From contig JASAND010005305.1 in the NCBI GenBank assembly GCA_030248195.1, forward strand, positions 1 through 64,000: 64,000 nt of DNA, read 5' to 3'. The number at the start of each line of letters is the position of its first letter. Positions within the stretch are counted from its first letter, which is position 1. The notes beneath the pieces were generated by a model, which saw nothing but the letters and a program-made list of their open reading frames with translations, searched no databases and was not told where the DNA came from. The translations under genes and the position numbers were made by a program. Below are positions 55,379-63,532 of this stretch, piece by piece. Source of the DNA: Trissonchulus latispiculum. Taxonomy: Eukaryota; Nematoda; Enoplea; Enoplida; Ironidae.

Positions 55379-55427
55379 TTTTTCTATATCTCTTATCCTT
55401 TCTCATTCTTTTTATTAACTTCACTTA

Positions 55428-55715
55428 CTATTTCAGATAGATAGCCGACACGTGTAGTTGTTTCCGTCCTTGAAATCCGGATGAGAAAAAGAGTCTGGTT
55501 TTGGTTACCCAACTCTTGTAAAGTACATGTGAACAAGAATCGGTAATGACCAAGTGCACCAAGCTTTCGTCTGTCCAGTCACTAAACTGTCTCTCAAGAA
55601 ACATTTTTACGTCATCCTGTTCAATGACTTCGTCTTCTAGCGCCGTCATGGTAGCTTCAACAAAGTGCATTCTTCCAACCTCAGTTGAATAATCTCTAGT
55701 TACGCTGTACTCCAT
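55428..55715 (-). CDS. unknown accessory protein (95 aa)
   Basis: The frame is open further upstream but its first ATG is at 55,715 (MEYSVTRDYSTEVG), and a TTAATAAAAG motif sits about 40 bp upstream (55,751-55,761), which supports this start. The product has an acidic helix (EATMTALEDEVIEQDD) followed by beta-like strands (LVHLVITDS, RKQLHVSAIYL). No family is recognised. Confidence 0.55.
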   Translation of the reverse strand: MEYSVTRDYSTEVGRMHFVEATMTALEDEVIEQDDVKMFLERQFSDWTDESLVHLVITDSCSHVLYKSWVTKTRLFFSSGFQGRKQLHVSAIYLK

Positions 55716-55845
55716 TATATGTTTTATGTATTTAGTGAGAACAGATCGTCCTTTTATTAATATTAGCCATATAGGCGGATGTTTTTTTATTGAAAAAACC
55801 AGGCATTTATATACAGCATACAACTATAATACAATCAGACAAAAG

Positions 55846-56382
55846 TCAGTCAGAGTTTAAAAAGGTTTTCATCAATTGTTCAGCTCGATGACGGGAGCAA
55901 AATCGTCGGTACTCCGTCGACATGCTGCTGTGTAGAGAGCAGCAAGGCATGCCTTCTGCATCTTCCATGTCTGCGAATGAGGGGTAGTCGAGATGTTCAC
56001 CTGCTTCATACACCCCAACGTGCAAATCATTTCTTGCCAGGGCGTGAAGCATCAGCTGATACTGGGCAGTTCCTTTGGTAATGATAACCTTCACTCCGTT
56101 TTGGTGTAGCAATTCACAAACTCTATCGAGAACTTGCCATTTTGTCGGCAAAGAGGGGCAAGTGTTCCAGGTTAGACCATTCATTGACCGGGCCCGATAG
56201 AACGATGCTTGTTGACGAAGGGTTAGGAGGTGAAAAGGCATGGGGGAGCGAACTTTATACGTTTCCTGGATGATGTTTCCGTTGGGAAACAATATTGTCA
56301 CAGTAATTTCCATTGGCACTTCACCGAGGTTATGAATACCATTCGAAGCCACAGTAACAAAGCCAACAGTATAACTAGCCAT
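55846..56382 (-). CDS. unknown protein with C/H cluster, possible nuclease-fold
   Basis: 178 residues, ATG at 56,382. A beta-rich N-terminus (YTVGFVTVASNGIHN, ITVTILFPNG) is followed by an alpha/beta part (WQVLDRVCELLHQNGVKVIITKGTAQ). The C-terminus has a cysteine/histidine cluster (PCCSLHSS, RRFCSRHRAEQL) that could bind zinc. The order of a strand-rich start, KG-A motif and C-H-C-H end faintly recalls Maelstrom-like RNase H-fold proteins, but catalytic residues cannot be assigned. It lies next to the YqaJ exonuclease gene. Confidence 0.55.
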   Translation of the reverse strand: MASYTVGFVTVASNGIHNLGEVPMEITVTILFPNGNIIQETYKVRSPMPFHLLTLRQQASFYRARSMNGLTWNTCPSLPTKWQVLDRVCELLHQNGVKVIITKGTAQYQLMLHALARNDLHVGVYEAGEHLDYPSFADMEDAEGMPCCSLHSSMSTEYRRFCSRHRAEQLMKTFLNSD

Positions 56383-56510
56383 ATTAGCGACTTGACAATA
56401 ATCAGTACAAACGTAATACTAAGATTTCAAAATTCAATAGTTCAAACTACTTTGTAACGTATGGTAGGTCCCAAGGGTTTAGGGTTATTAAATGTAATTA
56501 TCAAACTTGT
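56383..56510. other. intergenic spacer
   Basis: Short AT-rich spacer containing the inverted pair AGTTCAAACTACTTTG / CAAAGTAGTTTGAACT (56,439-56,454 and 56,524-56,539), possibly a hairpin ending the YqaJ transcript. Confidence 0.45.
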
Positions 56511-57338
56511 TTAAACTGGTTTTTCAAAGTAGTTTGAACTAGAGTGGTGAGATTGCAGATGGGGGACCAATTCATATACACTAACATATTCGTTTGAAAT
56601 GTCCATCGGGATGTCGTTTTCTTCCATGGGTGCAGAAGTATCCATTTGACCACTGTCCATGTACTGGTTATAGAATTCGTCCAGCTTTGATTTAAGTGGT
56701 GTCCAATCTTTATTGTTGAAGTGAACAATCACAGTAATTAACTCTTTCGTTCTCGGAGCATAAACAGCTAGATGAGTAAACTTAATACCAGTAATCGCCA
56801 TTTGCCCAATTATTTGAGCATAATAGTTATGTTCTTTGCGTAGTTCGTAGTGATCCCCAACCAAGCGTAAATAGCTAGTATGTCCTCGATCCTTGACAAT
56901 TTCCTTTATTGTCCGTGGCAATAGATGTTTATCATATAAACACTTGACTTCCAGAAGCCACGGTTCTTTGTTGACATCGTGTCGATTGTAGACAACGCCG
57001 TCTGGTGAGGCACCGAGATAGGGGGCCCAATTAGGTACACAAAGACCAATGTCGCTGATCATTACTTCGACATTAAACGCTTCCAGCATGTGCTTAATGT
57101 AAGCTCTCTTGGCATGAATTTCTTCCTGGATTCCCATTCGACAGGCTTCGGGCACAGCTGTAGGCTTGGACTCGAATGAGGCTATATTACTGGCAATCTT
57201 TTGGGCTGTTGAATCACGCGCTCTAGAGATTCGTCCAAACTGCGAAGAGGTCAGTCGATTCATTCTCATTTGCCACCAAGTAGGATTATCACGCTGTCCA
57301 ATCGTTGATAAGGCTATTCGTTTGTTTATAAGAGTCAT
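56511..57338 (-). CDS. YqaJ/lambda-exonuclease-type viral recombinase nuclease
   Basis: The start is taken at ATG 57,338 (a GTG lies four codons upstream). 275 residues. N-terminal WWQMRMNRLTSSQFG (about 18-32) matches the W..R....TAS.FG entry motif of YqaJ enzymes. The core shows the nuclease triad: GASPDGVV (Asp, about 128) and LLEVKC (Glu/Lys, about 148-150), then YYAQIIGQMAITG (about 191-203). A MG-E motif (ACRMGIQEEIHAKRAY) precedes it. Such 5'-3' exonucleases work with annealing proteins in viral recombination and genome maturation, like baculovirus alkaline exonuclease. No annealing partner is seen nearby. Key residues are intact. Confidence 0.85.
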   Translation of the reverse strand: MTLINKRIALSTIGQRDNPTWWQMRMNRLTSSQFGRISRARDSTAQKIASNIASFESKPTAVPEACRMGIQEEIHAKRAYIKHMLEAFNVEVMISDIGLCVPNWAPYLGASPDGVVYNRHDVNKEPWLLEVKCLYDKHLLPRTIKEIVKDRGHTSYLRLVGDHYELRKEHNYYAQIIGQMAITGIKFTHLAVYAPRTKELITVIVHFNNKDWTPLKSKLDEFYNQYMDSGQMDTSAPMEENDIPMDISNEYVSVYELVPHLQSHHSSSNYFEKPV

Positions 57339-57655
57339 TTGACCATTCACGGTCGGAATGTTTTTTTTGGCTTTTTATTTTATTCAGCTTTTTTCTTGGC
57401 TTTTTCCATATTCAGATTTTTTTTTGAAATGCTGCAATCTTTTAGCATTTCTTTTAGAATGCTCCATTCTTTTAGCATTCATTTTAATGCTGTATTGTTT
57501 TAGCATTAGTTTGCCTTTTTTAATTATTATCTGTATACTACAGCACAACAATTTACATCATCACACAACCAGGGACACACACAATTAATACTCCATTTTA
57601 TGCTACAGTCTTTTATCGTTAGTAGAGTTTTTATATACAGTACACATAAACAACA
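57339..57655. other. intergenic region with repeated TTTTAGCATT words
   Basis: The word TTTTAGCATT or TTTTAGAATG occurs four times between 57,440 and 57,510, and CTTTTTATTTTATTCAG lies at 57,371. It is likely the promoter region of the YqaJ gene; repeats could be binding sites. Confidence 0.45.
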
Positions 57656-58192
57656 TTAATTATGGGCTAGCTTCTCTCGTATCTTCATCAGGTTTTCTCC
57701 ATGCACATTTCTTCCTGGCCAGTTCCTTCTGTCTTCCACGCCATCATCATTTAGAGCCATTCCAATCCCAAAGTACTTATCGTACTTTGAAGCCTCTCCC
57801 ATCATTGCCTTTCCGGTATCCAATAGCTTCTTCCGAGCAGCTTCGTTCTGTGTAAATTTCGCCAAAAGCGCCTCCATCATCACGTCCTGAGCCTTGATCC
57901 TCCAAACATCCCGGTTAAAATTAGGGATGTTCTTTCCCAACTGTTTGCACCGACTGGGTGACCAACAAGTAACAATGTCCCGGTAAATATCATCAGCACC
58001 AAAGCAACGAGCCTTCTGGGCTTGGTAGTATTGCTCTACCGTTTGGCAAAGCATGCCATCAATTATGAATGGGCATCTGTTAAAGTTCGAGAAAATCGAG
58101 TATCCAGTAAAGAACAACAGGATATCACCATCAGGACCGTGAATCCATCTTTCGTAGGCTTCAGTATTATTCACTTTAGCTGCTTCCGACAT
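57656..58192 (-). CDS. NADAR-domain protein (YbiA-like)
   Basis: 178 residues, ATG at 58,192. Family signatures in order: FFTGYSIFSNFNRCPFII (about 28-45, the S.FSNF motif), TVEQYYQAQKA (about 52-62, catalytic-site Glu), GKNIPNFNRDVW (about 85-97), VMMEALLAKFTQNE (about 104-117), TGKAMMGEASKYDKYFGIG (about 126-144) and WPGRNVHGENLM (about 158-169). NADAR proteins hydrolyse N-glycosidic bonds: riboflavin-pathway intermediates in YbiA, and ADP-ribose on guanine in DNA in bacterial antitoxins. In a virus it could undo host ADP-ribosylation; that is inference. Full length for the family. Confidence 0.88.
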   Translation of the reverse strand: MSEAAKVNNTEAYERWIHGPDGDILLFFTGYSIFSNFNRCPFIIDGMLCQTVEQYYQAQKARCFGADDIYRDIVTCWSPSRCKQLGKNIPNFNRDVWRIKAQDVMMEALLAKFTQNEAARKKLLDTGKAMMGEASKYDKYFGIGMALNDDGVEDRRNWPGRNVHGENLMKIREKLAHN

Positions 58193-58290
58193 TGTAAAAC
58201 ACGACTTGACTGTAAACTAGTTTTAACCAGAATGATGAGGTTCAAATTTGAAATTCACAACATCTGTTTTAAAGTGACCTACATAATGAG

Positions 58291-58812
58291 TCACTGCATA
58301 TAATTTATCTGCATTTGCACATATCCATGCTCCAACACTAATTCCAAATCAAACTCACTAAGCTTTGCAACAACTATTGCACCACTTAAGCATGAATCAA
58401 CATAAAACAGTTTGGATACGTCATGCACAATCAATATTAAATGAAGGGGGCCATCTTTAGGTACATTGCGCAATACATGTTCAAAAGTACGAAAGAAGTA
58501 AACAACCCTTGCGCCCCACAATGTATCAGCTTTTGGTACGTCGAAACCAATTGTAGCCCTCAATCTTTTCGAGTCTAAGTTTTCCCACACAATTCTGTAT
58601 CCAGATGCTGGATCATATTCCTCAGGATTAAGTTTAGTAAAGTTTGAAAAACACATTTGTCCGTCAATTTCTAGGGGCGCAGGGGTTGTGCAATCACATG
58701 TGTGTCCCTGTTTAAATAACACAACTAATACAGATAAAATACCACTTAAAATACACACAAGCACACCAAACTTCCCCCGCTCCTCCCAGTACGAAGTTAC
58801 GTTTATGTACAT
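58291..58812 (-). CDS. single-pass membrane protein, unknown (173 aa)
   Basis: ATG at 58,812. A short cytoplasmic N-terminus (about 14 residues) is followed by one hydrophobic segment GVLVCILSGILSVLVVLF (about 16-33) without a clear cleavage site, so a type II anchor. The ectodomain of about 140 residues starts with a CDCTTP stretch and contains an NFT glycosylation site, a charged middle and a strand-rich end (LHLILIVHDVSKLFYV). Not recognised. Element 1 has a protein of the same layout next to its protease. Confidence 0.6.
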   Translation of the reverse strand: MYINVTSYWEERGKFGVLVCILSGILSVLVVLFKQGHTCDCTTPAPLEIDGQMCFSNFTKLNPEEYDPASGYRIVWENLDSKRLRATIGFDVPKADTLWGARVVYFFRTFEHVLRNVPKDGPLHLILIVHDVSKLFYVDSCLSGAIVVAKLSEFDLELVLEHGYVQMQINYMQ

Positions 58813-59114
58813 TGAATACGAACAAACGTCACAAACAAATTACGTTCACCAGCTAAGATTTTCGCAATCAATGATATATTAATTGTTTTCAAATCTAAAA
58901 CCCCGGTTTGAAACGAGTGAAAACGTTCGTCCTCAAAAATTAAAACTCCTTTATCTTTAGAAACGTCTGTCTTTTGAATGATCGAATTCAAAAAGTCGAC
59001 AATTGTTTTAGTTCCGAAATAGTTTGTGAGTGCGCGTAGCTTAAAGTGACTTATGGTTACACGTTGGCACTTTGTAGTTTCAACTGTTGCACTTTCAATG
59101 CTTATGGTATCCAT
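58803..59114 (-). CDS. unknown protein (103 aa)
   Basis: ATG at 59,114 overlaps the end of the X gene by 13 bp, and its own end overlaps the next ATG by 10 bp. An alpha/beta-looking product with a polar N-terminus (ISHFKLRALTNYFG), a VDFLNSIIQ helix and a C-terminal RNLFVTFVRI strand. Tight packing argues that it is real. No family recognised. Confidence 0.6.
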   Translation of the reverse strand: MDTISIESATVETTKCQRVTISHFKLRALTNYFGTKTIVDFLNSIIQKTDVSKDKGVLIFEDERFHSFQTGVLDLKTINISLIAKILAGERNLFVTFVRIQCT

Positions 59115-59551
59115 TCATAGTACGATTTAACGCTATCTTTATGCTTTTTACTAATTTCTGTTCGGGCAATAGCTGCTTTAGGTACTCCAAGCTCTTTTAG
59201 AAGTTTTAAAAATTTTGGGGCATCTAATGGTCTCAACTGTTTAATGTGGTTTGGGGTTACAAAATACTTTACCAAGTCTAAAAGGTGAGATCCTTTTTCG
59301 TTAGTGGGAGGGTATAAAATTCTTTGAGAAGAGTCCAGTTTAATTTGTCCCTCTAAATAGTGTAGCAAAATTCTTGCTCTATTTCGGTATTGTTTCGGCA
59401 ACAGATCAGCCATTTCCTGTAAAGAATTAGAGGTGGTATCACCAACAATTTCATATTGCGTTGTCGAAGTATTTGACAAAGATGGTCCTGATGAAGACGT
59501 AAGTAGCTTTTGATATACTGTTTCGGGTATTACTACCATTCGTTGAGCCAT
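59102..59551 (-). CDS. conserved Polinton protein X homologue (149 aa)
   Basis: The start ATG shares one base with the previous stop (TAATG). Conserved core: DLLPKQYRNRARILLHYL (about 49-66), then NEKGSHLLDLVKYFV (about 84-98) and LLKELGVPKAAIA. This is the same order as element 1 protein X (TLPITLQSKGKNLIDFI, GSRIFDLIHDFV, SNVPREFIG). Ser/Thr-rich linker at residues 16-40. Same place as in element 1, directly after the hydrophobic-tail protein, but not followed by integrase. Function unknown. Confidence 0.75.
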   Translation of the reverse strand: MAQRMVVIPETVYQKLLTSSSGPSLSNTSTTQYEIVGDTTSNSLQEMADLLPKQYRNRARILLHYLEGQIKLDSSQRILYPPTNEKGSHLLDLVKYFVTPNHIKQLRPLDAPKFLKLLKELGVPKAAIARTEISKKHKDSVKSYYEWIP

Positions 59552-59874
59552 TACGATGCAAAAGACTCGAGAAATTTAAGTGCTGGCACCAAAATAAACT
59601 TTAGTACTTTTGGATTCCGCTTTGCTATTGCTATCTTGCGACTATCCGCGACTTTTCGGCTTGACAGTGCTTCTATTAATTTAGAGAAGCGCTTATATGT
59701 GCGCTGCTGTTGGGGTGTTAACGGTATTCTATTGCTTGTCATATTAGCTGCAACTTCAGATATTGCTTTTATTAAGCTTTTCTTAGAGCAGCACAGCATT
59801 ATTGATATGACCTTAGGGTGTGCTTCAGCAAGCACTCTCAGAGCGTGAATATTGTTCTTTACGTTAGCAGACAT
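59551..59874 (-). CDS. small virion-associated protein homologue (107 aa)
   Basis: First in-frame ATG at 59,874; the frame is open a little further with only a GTG. It is helical and basic: ALRVLAEAHPKVISIMLCCSKK (about 11-32), PLTPQQQRTYKRFSKLIEAL (about 54-73), and a hydrophobic C-terminal segment VLKFILVPALKFLESF. The layout and position between ATPase and X match the 111-residue protein of element 1, so it is called a distant homologue. It lacks the GG stretch before the tail. Confidence 0.65.
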   Translation of the reverse strand: MSANVKNNIHALRVLAEAHPKVISIMLCCSKKSLIKAISEVAANMTSNRIPLTPQQQRTYKRFSKLIEALSSRKVADSRKIAIAKRNPKVLKFILVPALKFLESFAS

Positions 59875-59922
59875 GTTTTTAATGGTTGATACGTGGTTCA
59901 GTTGATATTTCACCGTCTATGG

Positions 59923-60564
59923 CTACTTATTACCTTTAGGTAAGTACAAGTATTCTTGTTCTCCGGGAAGTATTCCCTCTTTAACTCGAAATCTGGGGTC
60001 AGTAGTAGGCTTCAAGTCTAGCATCAAGTAACCGAACGGCTTCGATGTAGCTTGAGCAAATGCATCCGGCAAAAACTTTGAATTGTGTGGGAAAATTTGT
60101 TGGCCTAAGCGATTAATGATCTGGGCGTCTCTGGGATTAGGGAAAAGAACGATGTAGTGAGCGTTTCTCGTGATTGTTCTTAAATATTTTGAGTCGTGAT
60201 AAAAATTTTGCAGAATCAAAATTAAAGAACAGTTTGCGTGTCTACACTTTGTGAAAAGTGCAGGCACTCGTTTATCGTTTTCGAGTTCAAACATCAAGTC
60301 ATCAAGAATGATTAAAGTATCTCCTCCTTCATTTGTGACAGTGTCTACAAGATCAGAAGGGATTCCTTGAACCATTTCAATGTTTGGTATGTTACTAAGT
60401 AAATCTTTATACAAGTCCTGAAACATCGAGTATAAATACAAAATTTTGTCAAAAGGTTTGTTGTGTAGTTCAGCCTGGTGTTTGAGTAGATTACTCACAA
60501 ACACCGTCTTTCCGCTCCCAGTGACACCTGAGACGACCATTGTATACGGTTGTTGTAGTGCCAT
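59923..60564 (-). CDS. A32/FtsK-HerA type DNA-packaging ATPase
   Basis: First ATG at 60,564 (213 residues); a TTG 13 codons upstream is unlikely. Walker A is SGVTGSGKTVF (about 12-22), Walker B DTLIILDDLMFE (about 82-93). Later motifs LILILQNFYHDSK and KPFGYLMLDL parallel element 1. It packages the genome into capsids. A GTTAATAAAG word lies about 55 bp upstream (60,617-60,626). Frame intact. Confidence 0.9.
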   Translation of the reverse strand: MALQQPYTMVVSGVTGSGKTVFVSNLLKHQAELHNKPFDKILYLYSMFQDLYKDLLSNIPNIEMVQGIPSDLVDTVTNEGGDTLIILDDLMFELENDKRVPALFTKCRHANCSLILILQNFYHDSKYLRTITRNAHYIVLFPNPRDAQIINRLGQQIFPHNSKFLPDAFAQATSKPFGYLMLDLKPTTDPRFRVKEGILPGEQEYLYLPKGNK

Positions 60565-60627
60565 TTGTTGTATTGTACGAAATTGTCTGCGTTCTTTTTT
60601 CAATCTCCTAACCTTTCTTTATTAACT

Positions 60628-62010
60628 TTATTCCGTCCAAGTTGGGTTGCGTGAGCTGTCTATATGCAACGTTGCATCAAACTCACCTATTACTATTAGT
60701 GAAACCGATGTGTATAGTGGTTTCTTAAAGTCTAATTTAATTCTTAGGTTTCCTTGTTGTACTGGGTTATTATAGTCACAAAAGACAGTTTGATCTTTTG
60801 AACAATCTATTGCAAATACTCCATAACCACCTTCAAAGTCGTCCACAGTTAAATCCAGTTTTGGATTCTCGCCTGTGACTCCTAATAGTGCATTCATGTA
60901 CATTCGTAACCTATCAAATGTGTCCTGGTCGTAGGTTAAACTAGCTGCTTGGGGTAAACTTTGGTCGTTTACATAGACACTAATAGACCCAATGTGGTAA
61001 AGTTTGAAACAAAAAGGGTTACTATAGATTTGTGCGTTGTAAGCACTATTGTCTATCATAAATAGAAAGATTCTTTGTGGCAATGCCCCAGTGAAAACGG
61101 TCCACTCGGCATTCTGGTCATGCTGCGCTAACGCTCTTGCTTTGCCAATGTATCTTGTAGTAGGGTAGTAGAAACCTTTACTGTTTAGTAGTTTATCGTA
61201 CGCTGTGATAGCGTGTTGAGTCAACTTTATTCTCGGGACATAGAGTTTAGCGTCTAATATTCGTATTTTGTAAGAGAGTTTTTCAATTTGGTCAAAGAGG
61301 GCAAAAGATGTTGGAGAACGAAGTAATCTAATGGTTACTTCGGTTTGACTTGGGATTAATCTACCAAACGACTTTATGTCGCTCATTAGGGGGAAGAGTA
61401 GTTCTAATTTCCTAGATTTTTCAATAAGCTTTCGTCTAGCTTCCATAGCTTCATTCAAAATCCAACGTTTATTTTCGGCTTCTTCGGTTTCTGTTGATTC
61501 GGTGGTTGCCTCCGCTGTCGACTTTGGTTTTGGTTTCGGTATGGGGAGAAAGTGTTCGTTTAAATGCCCGGCTGGGTCCTTTAACCAGTTGACTAGTTTA
61601 AGAACAAAAGCATCTTTCGGTAGGAGAAGCAGATAGCGCAAGTAGCAAAGCCAAGGGTAAATAACTTGGTCTGTCGTTATTCTTTGATCGCTAACATAAA
61701 TTTCGCAATTAGAAAAGAGCGCATAGTCTAGCAAATTTATAACTGATACAAAATTTTCGTCGCCCAATTCCGTACCATCATCTTTGAGTACCTGCAGCCT
61801 TATATAGAAAAAGGTTTGATCAAGATTAATGTACGCATCTGTTTTATCTAAACGAAAATCTAAACTTGTTAGGTCATCTCTAGGTAAACTTGTATAGCAC
61901 GGTATCTCCAACATTTGAGAACTTTCTACAGCTTGTTGCACATCGGGCAGCGAGGTGTAGTCTAATGACTCTACACTGCACGCCCTATTAAAGTTTGACT
62001 TTTTACTCAT
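60628..62010 (-). CDS. major capsid protein (double jelly-roll)
   Basis: 460 residues. ATG 62,010 overlaps the stop of the core-protein gene (ATGA). Homologous in pattern to element 1 MCP: LDKTDAYINLDQTFFYIRLQV (about 53-73) near the N-terminus, NLLDYALFSNCEIYVSD, and the ending SLIVIGEFDATLHID with the IGEFD motif. It differs by a Pro/Lys then Thr/Glu-rich insertion (KPKPKSTAEATTESTETEEA, about 157-176), probably a surface loop. A TTAATAAAAGG word lies 70-80 bp upstream of the ATG. Forms the shell capsomers. Confidence 0.9.
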   Translation of the reverse strand: MSKKSNFNRACSVESLDYTSLPDVQQAVESSQMLEIPCYTSLPRDDLTSLDFRLDKTDAYINLDQTFFYIRLQVLKDDGTELGDENFVSVINLLDYALFSNCEIYVSDQRITTDQVIYPWLCYLRYLLLLPKDAFVLKLVNWLKDPAGHLNEHFLPIPKPKPKSTAEATTESTETEEAENKRWILNEAMEARRKLIEKSRKLELLFPLMSDIKSFGRLIPSQTEVTIRLLRSPTSFALFDQIEKLSYKIRILDAKLYVPRIKLTQHAITAYDKLLNSKGFYYPTTRYIGKARALAQHDQNAEWTVFTGALPQRIFLFMIDNSAYNAQIYSNPFCFKLYHIGSISVYVNDQSLPQAASLTYDQDTFDRLRMYMNALLGVTGENPKLDLTVDDFEGGYGVFAIDCSKDQTVFCDYNNPVQQGNLRIKLDFKKPLYTSVSLIVIGEFDATLHIDSSRNPTWTE

Positions 62011-62180
62011 CGTCTACGTTTTGTTGTACGGCGCTGTTTTCTTGTACGACGCTTTTTGGTCGTTGTACGTCTGCGTTTCCTTTTATTAACTTTGGTTAAG
62101 GTTTTGACCTTTCTTCTTCTACGTCTTTTTGGTCCCCCAGTACTACTGGGAAATAGTACAGTTCGCTTACGAAATGCCAT
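62007..62180 (-). CDS. 57-residue Arg/Lys-rich core protein
   Basis: A short minus-strand frame from ATG 62,180 to TGA 62,007, overlapping the MCP ATG by 3 bases. About half of the residues are Arg or Lys (PKRRRRRKVK, VNKRKRRR, KKRRTRKQRRTTKRRR). A STGG segment near residue 13-16 could be a protease site. Size and composition match protamine-like DNA-condensing core proteins of adenoviruses (pVII / mu). Position directly before the MCP parallels the Gly/basic protein of element 1. Its real-gene status is supported by the exact overlap with the MCP start. Confidence 0.8.
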   Translation of the reverse strand: MAFRKRTVLFPSSTGGPKRRRRRKVKTLTKVNKRKRRRTTTKKRRTRKQRRTTKRRR

Positions 62181-62235
62181 TTATGCTTAAACTAATCTCT
62201 TTTGGTATTTCTGTAAATATAGTGTTCCTCTACTC

Positions 62236-62856
62236 CTATTTATTAATTTTCCGAAAGTGAAGTTGTAGCACCACAACCCCTCCGTGAAACTTTGCAGGCT
62301 GCAAACAAACATCAAGAAATCGAAAACGCAGTACACTCAACTCAGTTTCCAACAATGGCACAAACGTAGTGGCTTCCGAACTTTGCCCTGGCATAAATGT
62401 ATGCAACAATGGCAAAGTCGTGTCATTAAAAATTTGGGGCTTAACAAAACTACCCATCACATATAACACTTGACGCATATAGTCCAAATTAATTGGCTTA
62501 GTGCCAACACCATTTTCGATCCCCAGTACGTCACTTAGGGGCTTAGAAATTGTGACAGCCTTAGTTGTCGCAATTTCCAGCAGTTTACTCGGTAAAAGTT
62601 TGAACACAACTCCTTTAGGTCTTGTTAGAGTGTTCAAACTTTCCACTAGATCCTCTTCGTTATCCTGGTATCCTCCAGGTGTGGGTATACTAGGCTCTCC
62701 TTCAATTACAATCTGACCAGCTGGGATGTTTTCCCAAGTTTTTGTCACCGTGCATTTAGTGACGCCAACTTCAAATTCGCTAACCTGTAAAGTCTTCGGT
62801 AGCGTGACCGAAGGGTAGTTTGTATTAATAGTAAGGTTTACGTTAAAACTAGCCAT
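62236..62856 (-). CDS. penton-like minor capsid protein domain
   Basis: Part of a longer open frame that starts at 63,447. An internal ATG at 62,856 in GCCATGG context, with a CATTAATAAAAG word 30-40 bp upstream (62,886-62,897), could start a separate 206-residue penton. Its strand pattern ASFNVNLTINTNYPSVTLPK then VGVTKCTVTKTWENI and its terminal LQLHFRKINK match the element 1 penton (YRVKLPHRIKLQ..., VKLHFRRRR). So it is either an independent gene with its own promoter or the C-terminal half of a fusion with the TBP-like region. Vertex capsid role. Confidence 0.75.
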   Translation of the reverse strand: MASFNVNLTINTNYPSVTLPKTLQVSEFEVGVTKCTVTKTWENIPAGQIVIEGEPSIPTPGGYQDNEEDLVESLNTLTRPKGVVFKLLPSKLLEIATTKAVTISKPLSDVLGIENGVGTKPINLDYMRQVLYVMGSFVKPQIFNDTTLPLLHTFMPGQSSEATTFVPLLETELSVLRFRFLDVCLQPAKFHGGVVVLQLHFRKINK

Positions 62857-63447
62857 GGCTGTCCAGTTTACATTAACAATCGCGTCTTTTATTAATGTAA
62901 ACACAGTTCCGACAGTTCTGGCCATTTCCTGTACTGACTTTGCACCAGTAACTATTGCTGTGCCTGTGTGAAAAATCATGGCACTAATGTTTGCAGTTAG
63001 ACGAACACAAATGCCACCTCTTTGAGTCATCGAATAATACGTGTAAGAATTACCAACGTGTCGTGACAGTATCTCCAAGTCAATGCTTTGGTACATTCTA
63101 CAACACGCAACCACATTGTGCAAGTTAAACTTTGGTACAATTAATGGGTAACCCAACCGTCGCAACAAGACAGTGCAATACTTTATTGCACTGTCAAACT
63201 GAGAAAGCCGTTGAGCTCCCACAACTGTAGCTTTCCCATTTTGAAAAAGTAGAAATGTAATGTGCCTCCCACTAATTTCATACTTTAATTGTAAACCCCG
63301 AAAGCGTTCAGGTATGTATGAGGTTATAGACGAATAAGTGTTGTGAATTAAGTTCAAATCAAGCTTATGATTAAAATTTATCGTACCTTGCATGTTAGTA
63401 ATGTACCAGTCATGACTTTTTACGTTAGAGTAAGCGTACAAAATCAT
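62857..63447 (-). CDS. TATA-binding-protein-like double-repeat domain, in frame with penton
   Basis: The first ATG is at 63,447 (an upstream TTG is unlikely). The about 197-residue stretch has two similar halves. The first runs from NMQGTINFNHKLDLNLI to LLFQNGKATVVGAQ and YCTVLLRRLGYPLIVPKF. The second runs from HNVVACC to MIFHTGTAIVTGAKS and TLIKDAIV. The pattern F..GK/T...TGAK in each half, the KLDL start, the RLGYP linker and the N-V-C segment follow the order of eukaryotic TBP. It is open through the penton with no stop, so a TBP-penton fusion or a readthrough pair is possible. TBP places RNA polymerase at promoters. Identification is by pattern, not by search. Confidence 0.65.
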
Positions 63448-63532
63448 TGCGCAACCGTCTACCAACAGAGAAATTTGAAATACTAGTTCGTACCAGTTCG
63501 TGTTTTAGTTTAAAGTGATGACTCATACATAA
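63448..63532. other. spacer between integrase and TBP-like gene
   Basis: Short spacer with the promoter of the TBP-like gene expected here; no AATAAAA motif is visible. Confidence 0.4.
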
